Assembly (NCBI GenBank): GCA_032622095.1
Contig: CP136062.1
Location: forward strand, 140,014,351 to 140,078,350
Reading direction: 5' to 3'
Source of the DNA: Siphonodentalium dalli
Lineage: Eukaryota; Mollusca; Scaphopoda; Gadilida; Siphonodentaliidae
DNA: 64,000 nucleotides
The notes under the pieces were generated by a model that was given only the letters and a program-made list of their open reading frames with translations, was not told the DNA's origin and searched no databases. The translations under genes were made by a program, and so were the position numbers. Shown in pieces: positions 11,270-21,500 of this stretch (positions are counted from its first letter, which is position 1; every line of letters begins with the position of its first letter).

Positions 11270-12961
11270 GTCATTGGTGTTACCATATTGATAATCCTCC
11301 TTAATAAAATGATAAGAATCAGTCTAGGATAAGATAACACCACTGGTTGGTAGAATATTTCAAGGTAATTGCTGGGAAAGTTAAAGTGGTGGCATCAACT
11401 GTTTATGTTTTTTAAAATTTATTACAGATTTTCAAAATGTCCTTGAGTATGTTAATTGCTTGTCATTGGTGTTACTGCAATATGGTAAAAATTCTGTTAT
11501 AGAACAAAACAGATTTATATGCATTTTATACATTAAATGATTCTTAGAAAAGAAATTGAGAAATGGCAAACAAAATTCCTTGACTTCTATCTGAAAATTT
11601 CATTTTACCTAAAAAATGTCATTGGTGTTACCGTCATTGGTGTTACCACAAAAAGTAACACCGATGACATTATAAATAGAAATCATCATAATTTGTTCTT
11701 AAGTTGCCAATGAAATATTTTCAGGGTTTTGGACCTCAATATACAAAACAAATCAGTTTAGTTAAAAATTGAAGAAGTGTTAAAACTATAAAGTGACAAG
11801 ACAATTAATGTGTTAATGTCCGCCGGGACGTGGCTTAATCTCTGTTAGGGAGGGGTGTTCACCTTGGAATTTCCCCCACCCCATTGAACTAAACCAAACT
11901 CACAAGTTTGTGTAGTTTCGTTTGCATTTGCACCTCCTCCCCCACTTGGGTTCTTTGATTTTCCCCCAACTGTTAACTGTTCCCCCACAAGCCTGGACAG
12001 TAGCATATTCTAAATGGATCAGTAGTCTTGTGGACATTAGTCAGGGGAGGAACATAATCCACTGGGCTAGTATGAGACAATTTTGAGATCTGATCTAGGA
12101 AATGCAAAATCCTAACATAAAGTGGTCTAACGGCAGGTGAATTCACGTACACCCCAATTTGTTATTCTTAAATTAATTAGAAGTTGTTCACTGGCCGCAT
12201 GGTAGGGAGCAGGAGACACTCCGGGCCATGGGTTGGCCGGTGGGAGAAAATATTGAAATCTGAACATGATGGAAATTGCAAAATCCTAGCATAAATGCCA
12301 TATATAGACTCATCAATCTTTCCATTGTTTGAAATTTCCAACCTGACACCGCCCCTGAGGTTGGAAAATTTCCAACCGAATCGAACCGATGGCTATGTCA
12401 GTCCAAAATTTTGAGAAAAAAAACTAGAAAAATAGGCAATGTTTGGTCTAAATACAGCTATTAAGTCCGCACTAATAAATTGTTGGAAAATCAAACTCCG
12501 AGTACAATTTAAACCTATTGTTGGTGTGAAATTTCCAACTACAGGGGTAATGTGTCAGGAATGAATTTTCCAACTGTGTAAATCGGATTATATTGCATTC
12601 ATACTGCTTGATGCAACACATGTATAGCCAATTTTTAGTGTTCACACACCTGTGGTACTGTTATTTACCTTTTAAATGTTATGTATCTTGTTATCTGTTT
12701 GAAATATTGGGCAATTCCATGTTGGAGAGAAAAAAATGCAAAGTTTTTAAAAGAATTGTTTTTTTTTCTGACATTGTCCCTTTTGAAGACATTATATAAA
12801 AGGATTTCTAAATGTGAATTTTGTTATCTCCAAAACCATTCTGAATGGTACGTCCGTTACCTTGGAATCGCCCTATTGTGTTTTTTAAAGGAAGGGAGAA
12901 TGATTTATAAAGGAAAATCCAAAAATGTCATTGGTGTTACCCTCATGTCATTGGTGTTACC
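11270..12961. repeat. Interval seeded with the dispersed motif GTCATTGGTGTTACC
   Basis: Exact or one-mismatch copies on the + strand start at 11270, 11462, 11618, 11633, 12927 and 12947, and one inverted copy (GTAACACCGATGAC) lies at 11655-11668. The copies at 11618 and 11633 are directly adjacent, and the last two are 5 bp apart. The sequence between copies is unrelated, so this is not an ordinary tandem array. No TIRs or protein-like ORF were identified around it. Confidence 0.7.
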
Positions 12962-13869
12962 GTAATAAAATGCATCTCATAAGAAAACCAGTGAGGATTG
13001 TTGCTCTCATTTTTCTGCCACAGGTAGAGACAAATAGACTTTATCTCCTACCAATAGTTTGATTTGGAAATTATTCATGACCACATTATTTGCAAAAACA
13101 AACAAAGACCAAATTTATAACATTTTATCATATAACATCGATAACAGACCATATCTTAACATGTAGATCATTCTCCATATGTCTCATATGTGGAAGTCAG
13201 TAGGTATGACCTACCTATTAATCATGATGAGTTTTGGTCAGAATAACTTTTCTGTTTATAGAGCATTACACCCTTGGTTGATAGTAACACAAATGACTAA
13301 CATATGGCTCATGGTTGGTTACTTATGGTTGCCATGGCAACCACAATGACATTTTAGCACTGCTGCACATGTTTCTCGTACCTGCCAGCCATGTATAATG
13401 ATAATGAGTATTTAACTTTCTTCAGTATTCTAGTTTCAAAATTAGTTTTTTATTTACCCGAAATGCACACTTTTGAAATATTGACCCATTGACGTCATGA
13501 CGCTGTAACTGCCATCATATTATAGCTAACAAATGAAACTGATCTAATATGAACCAATGCAGGACATATTAATAACAACGTACTGTTTATAAATACTTTA
13601 ATTCTCCATTGCCACATATTGGAAGTTGTGAAGTAGCAAATTCGTTTCAATGTCGATTCCGCGATTTTGTCAAACCACTGCCGGAAGTCACGTGATATTT
13701 TCACGAAAAAGTTGTGTCGCTAAAAAATTCACCTTCACGGTTTACTGTAAATTATGCGTGACGTCACAAGTACGTACGCCCACATGTTACCTATACACGA
13801 CCCGAGCTCGGCGCGAATGTCTCTGTTCAAAATACAATGTAGGCATCATTCAATGTCTAAGTTGACCGC
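12962..13869. other. No gene seen; mostly unique-looking sequence
   Basis: AT-rich and unannotated up to about 13640. Base composition then shifts toward CpG-containing sequence, which is described as a possible promoter. Confidence 0.4.
13681..13766. promoter_or_regulatory. Possible promoter: ETS, E-box and CRE sites within 90 bp
   Basis: CCGGAAGT (ETS consensus, 13681-13688) runs directly into TCACGTGA (E-box core CACGTG, 13689-13694), and a full CRE, TGACGTCA, lies at 13759-13766. The surrounding ~200 bp is richer in CpG than its neighbours. These sites are typical of constitutive animal promoters. It lies ~4.8 kb upstream of the first coding exon of the TIN2-like gene and could serve its 5' UTR exon, but no transcript evidence is visible and direction is unknown. 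Confidence 0.3.
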
Positions 13870-13975
13870 TACTCTTGGGTGCCAAATAAACGTGCTGGCA
13901 CTCTTATTAATTTTGGAAGAATATGCTGGCCATCACTTTTATTTGGTCATGATATATATAGTGAAATGCCAGCAC

Positions 13976-15334
13976 CAGTGTTCACGCTGTCGGTAGCCAA
14001 ATTAGCCAATGGCTAATCTTTTTCGAATTTGGCTAATAAAAATTTCATTTGGCTAAACTTTTGGCTAAACTTTTTTTTACCCCAAATGGAGACTGAAAGC
14101 ATGGAGTCAGAAAGCTAATTCATAAAAGCGCTCAATAGATCGACATTCAAGACGAAGTTAGGTGACGAAAGTATTTAATTAATTTCGTACTTATGAAATA
14201 TCGTTCCGTAACAGCAAAAGGTAAGCTCTAACATTTAGTGTACAGTAAACATATTTTTATTTCCAAATCTAACATAAATTTTGGCAAGTGGGTTTTCAAT
14301 TCTGTGATGTGAACGATCTAGTCCGAAAATATCGAAAGTGGGAATATATTGCCGACTGTACAAAGGGAAACCCGATCGTGGACAATACAAAGGGAAACCC
14401 GATCGACAACTCTATCAACCAAGCGATCACACAGTGATATGCAATCATCTTTAGTTTTCACAAGACGGACATTCAAAGACGCATGGACATTAAACCGACC
14501 GTGGTTGAATCATGACAATGTGAAGAAAGCAATATTTTGTAAAGTGTGCATTGACGCTGGTATATATAAGCAATTTGTTCGTAACAGGCTGTTTTAATCT
14601 GGAGAAAAATTACGTCATTCTGCACAAAACAGCAAAAGGTTATTATTTTACATTTAATCCCCTAATCCCCCATTGTCTGTCTGGTCACTCACGGGACTCC
14701 CGCACAAAGCATGTTTATGATGACATTGTATTTATGTCGGTCGAGGTTTATGAGCACCAAGTGTAAGACAATAGCTTAATCAGCCAAATGTGAATCACCA
14801 CAGATATTTTGTGGCTATTTGTCGTCAATACCGATACGGACAAAATAATATGCATGCTTTTATGACAGATTGTAATTTGATAATGGCGTAACAATATTAA
14901 GTTATTAGTTTCCAGATGTCACTTAGATATTTTCGCAAGGATAAATATTTAATGATTTAAAAAAAGATATTGATATAAAACCAAAAAATAATGACATTAA
15001 GAAGGACAATCCCAGGTTACCACCCCCCCCCCCACCCCCCCCCCCCAATCACTCTTTCACATAAAGATTAATAAATTTTTAATAAATGATATATATAAAA
15101 ATACTTCTAGTTCATAAAAATTATTTAAATTATTGTGTATTTTACCTGTGTCTGTTAGATTTTACGTTTTAGTCATTAATTGTGAACCGACCAGAAAACG
15201 ATGATTTAATTTGGCCAAAGTTTTTTTTAATTTGGCCAAAAAACATTTGGCTCAAGTTTTTTTCATTTGGCTAATAAAATTTTCATTTGGCTAAAATTTT
15301 GGCTAAAGTTTTTTTCAGTCCAGCGTGAACACTG
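13976..15334. mobile_element. hAT-type transposon copy 1, decayed
   Basis: Terminal inverted repeats are CAGTGTTCACGCTG and CAGCGTGAACACTG. Perfect 8-bp target duplication GCCAGCAC at 13968-13975 and 15335-15342. The canonical CAGTG terminus and 8-bp duplication are diagnostic of hAT. Both ends carry arrays of TTTGGCTAAA/TTTGGCCAAA, probable transposase-binding subterminal repeats. The interior holds a fragment of a transposase N-terminal zinc finger. A C-rich tract lies near 15019-15047. A shorter relative is at 20398-21065. Confidence 0.92.
14455..14645 (+). pseudogene. Fragment of a hAT transposase N-terminal zinc-finger region
   Basis: One frame reads 'RTFKDAWTLNRPWLNHDN' and then 'VKKAIFCKVCIDAG'. 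This matches the layout of the TTF/BED-like finger at the start of ZNF862/ZMYM-related hAT proteins (R-x-F-x-x-x-W ... PWL-x-x-D ... FC-x-x-C). After about 14565 the match moves to another frame ('FVTGCFNLEKNYVILHKTAKG'), which resembles the usual continuation F-V-x-G-C-x-N. No catalytic (RNase-H-like) region or dimerisation domain remains. A decayed parallel copy lies near 20700-20870. Family assignment is from memory of motif spacing. Confidence 0.6.
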
Positions 15335-15432
15335 GCCAGCACTATTAATAATTTTAGGGGTAAATGTAAGCCAGCACATTTATTCAGCCATCACGTTTAT
15401 TTGGCACCTGAGAGTAGGAAGAGTTGAAATAT

Positions 15433-17055
15433 GTAATGTCAGTCACGTGTAATTTCAGTCACGGCATGTAATGTCAGTCATGTTTTGCAATTTTTTCCTA
15501 TTCTGGTAGATGACATAAAAATCTTGTAAGAAAACATACCAGTAATTGGATTTGTAAACATGCAGTTGCATAGGTGCATCTACTACCAGTACTGGTAAAT
15601 TTTAATACTGTTCTCATGATGTATTATGAGCATTGAATGTATGAAAAACATACTTTTGTGTCCAAAACTCATCAAATGCTTTCTAACAACACTCAAGAAT
15701 TCAGTTTCTCAACATTTATTTCCAAGAGTGACATCAATTTCATCAATGAGAAAGAGAAAGTAGGTAATTTACCCTTCCTAATTGCATGAATCAGGATGGT
15801 TACCATTAGGGCAATGAGCAACTTGATCCCTACAACGAGGCTGAATTAATTCATAGATACAGTGACAACTAGCAATTGTGCATTGTTACAGCCCTACTAG
15901 TAACTACAAGTGGGCTGAAAGTTATCAGCTTGGTTATATATTTGGAAATTCATGTCCCCAGGTATAATGAACAGTGGGCTCAGACTTTTGTTGTGGCCAA
16001 TGAGTTGTTCTACGAGAAAGTCCACAGTATTATACTATCATTTTTCTCGGGAGGCTGCCATACAATGGCGATTCTTATCCACTTTTTTATTTATTCAATT
16101 TGTATAAATATATCTCACTAAATACTGGTAAACAAACTATACAGGAAAATTTCAACCTAGATTTGGTGTAAAATTTCCAACTGAAATGTCATGGCATGAA
16201 ATCTTTGTTGGAAATGTTTGCCAAAGTAAGACAACCTATGCAAACCACCTCCCATTTTCCCCAGTCTCCAAACTCTATTGTCTGAAAAACTTGTACAAAA
16301 GGTGATTAAAAATGTAGAATTTTTTTTTTCCTTTTTTTTTTTCCATAGGTTAATAATGTTAGGCACAAATTCAGTAACATAATATCAGACACAGGCAGAT
16401 TAGTCTGTCCATAAAAATAATTGACAAAGGTGTTCATATTAAAGTTTTTGAATGTCAAACAACTTAAATTTTAAATCCAGTTAGCATGTATCTTGGATAA
16501 AATTGTGTAATGTCAGTCACGCTTACATTAGTCAATGTCATGTTCATGTGCTGTATATGGTAAGAAAATATATTAAATGCATTTAAACCCCATAAAATAT
16601 GATTGGTAGCAATGGTAGGGCAATAATTACTCATTTGGATCGGAAACTGTTGGAAATATTTGATATATTTCATAGCGTAATGTCAGTCACGAAATTAGTG
16701 TAATGTCAGTCACGCATAATTTGGACAACTAAAAATATTTCACGTTAGTTCTAAGCTTAAATTTTGCTTTTACATTATCTTGAAATATCTATCATGAGTT
16801 TCCGTAAATTTAAGACAAATTTAATTTGAAAACAAGTTGGCAATGTGCCTTGATAGTTTCATGTAATGTCAGTCACGCTAACATTGAACAATGCGTTTTA
16901 TCATCGCTTGATTAAACTCAGAATAATGCGCAGTTTTGTGTGCACCCTGGCACAAGCCAACATCACACATAGAAATAAGATTATATATTTATAAATGTTG
17001 CTCTATTCATCACAATGAATTTGTAAAAAGTTCTTTGAATGTAATGTCAGTCACG
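15433..17055 (+). repeat. Interval seeded with the dispersed motif GTAATGTCAGTCACG
   Basis: Copies, all on the + strand, start at 15433, 15449 (one mismatch), 15468 (one mismatch), 16507, 16677, 16700, 16863 and 17041. Spacing is irregular and the intervening sequence is not repeated. The nearest other copy is at 10106. No ORF or TIR structure explains them. Confidence 0.72.
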
Positions 17056-17159
17056 TAGAATTGCCCTACTGGAATTCATATGGCGACACAAGGTCCGACC
17101 GATATTTTGTCAGATTTGAACCCTCGACTGTCGATGGTGTAGCTCACAAACAAACTGCT

Positions 17160-17335
17160 ATCTGCTCGGTGGAAACAGGCCAGCTCGTCCCAGGGATAAT
17201 TCGGTCCAATCGTCCAGGGCCAGTTTGTCTCAAGCCATCTTGCCTCAGGCTAGCTCGGTCCAAGGGATTTCTCTCTCCCTCCCTCCCTCCCTCCCTTCCC
17301 TCCCTCCCTCCCTTCCCTCCCTCCCTCCCTCTGTT
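17160..17335. repeat. Low-complexity segment ending in (CCCT)n
   Basis: A degenerate repeat of 'GGCCAGCTCGTCC'/'GGCTAGCTCGGTCC' units (17179-17265) passes into a CTCCCTCCCTCC microsatellite at about 17271-17331. Confidence 0.75.
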
Positions 17336-17746
17336 TATAATGGGCACTCTAGATCTGACGAGTCGCCATCTGACTCATTCTGAGTCACATGATTGGTTTT
17401 ACAATACATTATCTGATGGTGAATCATCAATCTCACATAAGAACTTTCCCTACTTGTGCTGATGGGGTCATTGTTATAACATTTTATCAGGTGTTCGGAA
17501 ATTTCTACTTATCACACGGGACAGGAAAAATTATTTCCTACCTGTCACCTCAGAAGTTTGCTTGTGTCCAACGGTCCAACCTTATACCATATACAGGTAT
17601 TAGTAAGGAATCATAATGTCTTTGAGGATGATTTCATTCTATATCATTGGATTTTTAATACTAAAAATACTGCAATCAATAAAATATACAAACTAACTGT
17701 ACATTGTGAAATTTATTATTCTCAATTTATCAGTCAAACTGGTCGG

Positions 17747-18085
17747 TTAAAAGTACTCAATCCGATTCGGTGGTCCCCATATCAGATTCCAACAACATCA
17801 AAATTTCATGAAATGCCGCTTCAGTTATCAGAATTGATTAATTGCCAACAAATAATGCTAACCACTGTTAACTATAGTATAAAATTGCCCCAAGAGTGTT
17901 AAATATCAACATTTTGTTCAACGCAATTTGGTATCGAGAGTATGTCGGTCGGCATTTGTCAACTTTTTGCCATGCCGCAAAAAAGTCCCAGTGGTGAAAA
18001 ATAATGGATTTAAACAAATCTGAGCTTTGATTGGTGGGTTCCTAATCGCAATAGAAGGGTGATATTGGGGTGTAAATTGAACTGA
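17747..18085. mobile_element. Decayed copy of the GGTACTCAA MITE family
   Basis: The left end TTAAAAGTACTCAATCCGAT is clear, and CAGATTCCAACAACA, CTAACCACTGTTAAC, TCAACATTTTGTTCAACG and CTGAGCTTTGATTGGTGGG follow, as in the copy at 19886. The right end is lost. Confidence 0.65.
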
Positions 18086-18237
18086 CTGCTCCAAATTTGA
18101 AGTTATATATGTCGATACTGTATTGAAATTTGATCTACATTTACAAACGATGCCTGCAAACTAATAGTAAGGTTACCTGAATACCTGTCATTAAGGACAC
18201 CTGTCCAGCCCTTATAATTGGCTACGGCAATCAGCTC

Positions 18238-18338
18238 TGCTAAACATATCACGGAAATAGGAAATGTGACTTCCTAAAGTTGTGTCGTTCTCTGCATTAC
18301 TAAAGTTGTTTCATGTCATTCTAGCACAGGAGGCTCTG
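18238..18338. repeat. Direct repeat, left copy (101 bp)
   Basis: Nearly identical to 18943-19043, from TGCTAAACATATCAC to GCACAGGAGGCTCTG, offset 705 bp. The first coding exon of the TIN2-like gene lies between the two copies. No LTR-type termini (TG..CA with polypurine tract) were seen. Confidence 0.8.
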
Positions 18339-18440
18339 CTGAAGCAAACTGGGCCACGGCATAGCGTTGCCATGTAGCGGATTGCCTGAGCCAAACAATC
18401 TAAATGAAGAGGGCTGCCTGTCATAGGCTACAGCTAGCCC

Positions 18441-18466
18441 CACAGCTCCTGTCATGAAAGGGTTAA
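18441..18466. repeat. Terminal remnant of a hairpin-family (TTAA) element
   Basis: CAGCTCCTGTCATGAAAGGGTTAA-type sequence is the right terminus of the TTAACCCTTTCATGAC family described from 21366 onward. Its TTAA ends 25 bp before the first coding exon's acceptor. Confidence 0.65.
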
Positions 18467-18513
18467 TATATTAGTAATCTTATCTTTTCAGGCTGATCAA
18501 TGAGTGTAGAACC

Positions 18514-18589
18514 ATGATATCAGATTTTCATATGGAGAGTCTCATTCTGGAGTATGCTTGCAAGAATTGTATGTTTAAGGTCGCAGAAG
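18514..18589 (+). CDS. TINF2-like: TIN2-like gene, first coding exon
   Basis: It encodes 25 residues from ATG 18514 and ends with one extra base before GTAAGG. An acceptor TTTTCAG ends at 18491, so transcription starts further upstream. The frame stays open back to that acceptor (LINECRT before the Met), so an upstream coding start is possible. The single leftover base joins the two leading bases of the next exon to give Ala. This is the least certain exon. Confidence 0.55.
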
Positions 18590-21500
18590 GTAAGGTTTTC
18601 TTCTGCTTATCCTCCTCCTCACTTCTATTGTTCTTTCCCAGGGACTCATAATATTCTCTTCATGACTTATCATCAACTTAGATTCCCAAAAGTGCTACAT
18701 GTACATGTTAGATCGCTACCAGACCTGTTAAGTTTTGAAAAGGGAGATTTTTTGAGAGTCACTTGTCATGTTGGGATTCAGACAGAAACTTCAAATTTGT
18801 TTCAATTTTAATTGTTTATTTGATCAACCAATTGGAATTCAAAATTTTATATACCTATAAAAGAAGAAATTTATTGGAATAGTTATGCATTTCAGATTTT
18901 ATTTTAAATTTATTGGGGGTGACATGACTGTTTAATACTGAATGCTAAACATATCACAGAAATAGGAAATGTGACTTCCTAAAGTTGTGTCGTTCTCTGC
19001 ATTACTAAAGTTGTTTCATGTCATTCTAGCACAGGAGGCTCTGGGGATACTGTATCATTGATCATATCCTAACAACATCGGAAATCGAGAACCATTTTAA
19101 TGAAACTTGCATCACAACATTATTTAATCATAAGCTGTCAATCCATGGAATATTATGAAACTTTCATTAATTGCCTCACTATCGGCTGCTATCCATAATA
19201 TAAATTCAAGATTTTATGAATTATTCTTCTCTGCTATCCCTCTCCCTTTTTACTTTACATTTATTTCTTGTCTAAATAAGGACATGACACATACCAGTAC
19301 AAGCATCTGTACTTGCTGTCAAATCCTCTTCCATCAATCAACTCTTCTCTCCAAACAACATTTCTATATCATGTAAATTATAATGTTTGTAAAATGATAC
19401 TATTGAGAGTTGAATAAATATTGTTTAAACTATAAAACAATTGGTTGTCACACATTTAGCCATTAAGATTATTTTTCATTAACCTACATTTCTTGAAATA
19501 AATCTTACTTTCCGCTACAGAATTAAAGCAGCATCGAGTAATATGACCACGCCTATATACTGCGTGCCTAAAAATGTACATGAAATCTATTCAACAGTTA
19601 CTGTGAGTTTCATTCTGATTTGATGGTGTTAACATGACACAGGTTTTATGGAAATTAGTTGTTTTATTAACCTGATATCCATACTAAACATGTGATTAAA
19701 ATTGAGATTTTTGGCTTCCAGATGATAACTCCAGTTTAATATATCATTCCTTGACCACCACCAAACATGGTTTGTTACTGAACTTGTTACATATATGTCA
19801 TGATATTTCTCTGAATTATGGGTCTTTAGTATGTATTTCTCCATAGAGAGTTTGATTTCCAGATGATATATTTGTCAAACATAATTTAAAGGTACACAAT
19901 CTGATTCGATGTTCCCACATGTCATCAGATTCCAACAACGACAACATTTATTCAAAAGACACTTCAGTTATCAGAATTGATTAATTACCAAAAAAATAAG
20001 GCTAACCACTGTCAACTCTAGTATATAATTTTCCAAAACGTGTTATATATCAACATTTTGTTCAACACTTTTGGTATTGAGAGTATGTCAATTGGCTCGT
20101 CAAATATTTGCTTGGCTGCCAAATATTCCAGGTGGTGATTTCAAAACTTGATATCTGAGCTTTGATGGGTGGTTTCCTCGACTCGAATCAAATATATTTA
20201 CCACCGAAGCCAAAGAAATAGCAAATTAGTACCATTAAATCGGATTATATATCTTTAAACAAACCAATGAACATACATGTATTGCCATATTATTCCTGAT
20301 CATCACTAAATATACTTCATATGGATCTTCGGGGAGCCATAAACTTTTTCCAAAAAATATGGGCGCTAGCAGCCATCTTGGATTTCTCATTTGAATACAG
20401 TGTTCGCGCTGTCGGTAGCCAAATTAGCCAATGGCTAATCTTTTTTGAATTTGGCTAATAAAAATTTCATTTGGCTAAACTTTTGGCTAAACTTTTTTTG
20501 AACCCAAATGGAGACTGAAAGCATGGAGCCAGAAAGCTAATTAATAAAAGCGCTCAATAGATCGACATTCAAGACGAAGTTAGGTGACGAAAGTATTTCA
20601 TTATTTTCGTACTTATGAAATATCGTACAAAAGGAAACCCGATCGACAACTCTATCAATCAAGCGATCACAAAGTGATATGCAATCATCTTTAGTTTTCA
20701 CAAGACGGACATTCAAATACGCATGGACATTAAACCGACCATGGTTGAGTTATGACAATGTGAAGAAAGCAATGTTTTGTAAAGTGCATTGACGCCGGTA
20801 TATAAGCAATTTCTTCGTAACAGGCTGTTTTAATCTGGCGAAAGATTACGTCACTCTGCACGAAGCAGCAAAAGGTCTGTGTCTGTTAGATTTTACGTTT
20901 TAGTCATTAATTGTGAACCGACCAGAAAACGATGATTTAATTTGGCCAAAGTTTTTTTTAATTTGGCCAAAAAACATTTGGCTAAAGTTTTTTTCATTTG
21001 GCTAATAAAATTTTCATTTGGCTAAACTTTTGGCTAAAGTTTTTTTCGGTCCAGCGCGAACACTGTTTGAATACATCTGCACACCCGGTCTGCAGCCGAC
21101 ATTTATTGGAGAAATGTTTTGAAATTTTAACTAAATACTTTGGCATGCCCTACTTTCAACATTTTTCATCCAGTTGATCCCAAAATTCACATGGCTCTTC
21201 AGGTCAGTTCAGGATGACCTCTGATACTACTTGAACATTTAAACTCTCGGCATAACTACTAGAAATTGCTTCATTGACTGTAATGAATGACATTATGCCC
21301 TTTTCAATTTGAGCTACAGTGTCATTGACACTTTCATATTAGTAAGCACTTACTCTTTTTGAACATAAACCCTTCCATAACTGGAGCTAAAAAAAATTGA
21401 AAACCCTGTGCCAATGCATTCTCTTAGATATCTGAGTCTCCCATACGGAGCCTCACATATACAATAGAATACATTGACCTAACAATATTTACCTTGACCT

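Larger units (their letters stand above)
13870..15416. mobile_element. Small TIR element, family 'TACTCT..CCAAATAAA', copy 2, split by a hAT element
   Basis: The left end TACTCTTGGGTGCCAAATAA matches the inverse of the right end (TTATTTGGCACCTGAGAGTA). Without the 1359-bp hAT insertion it would be about 180 bp and nearly palindromic, with repeated 'GCCAGCAC' and 'CATCAC(T/G)TTTATTT' blocks. Non-coding. Confidence 0.8.

Noticed and set aside
18238-19043. LTR retrotransposon with 101-bp LTRs
   Set aside because: No TG/CA ends, primer-binding site, polypurine tract or gag/pol, and the interval contains a host exon.
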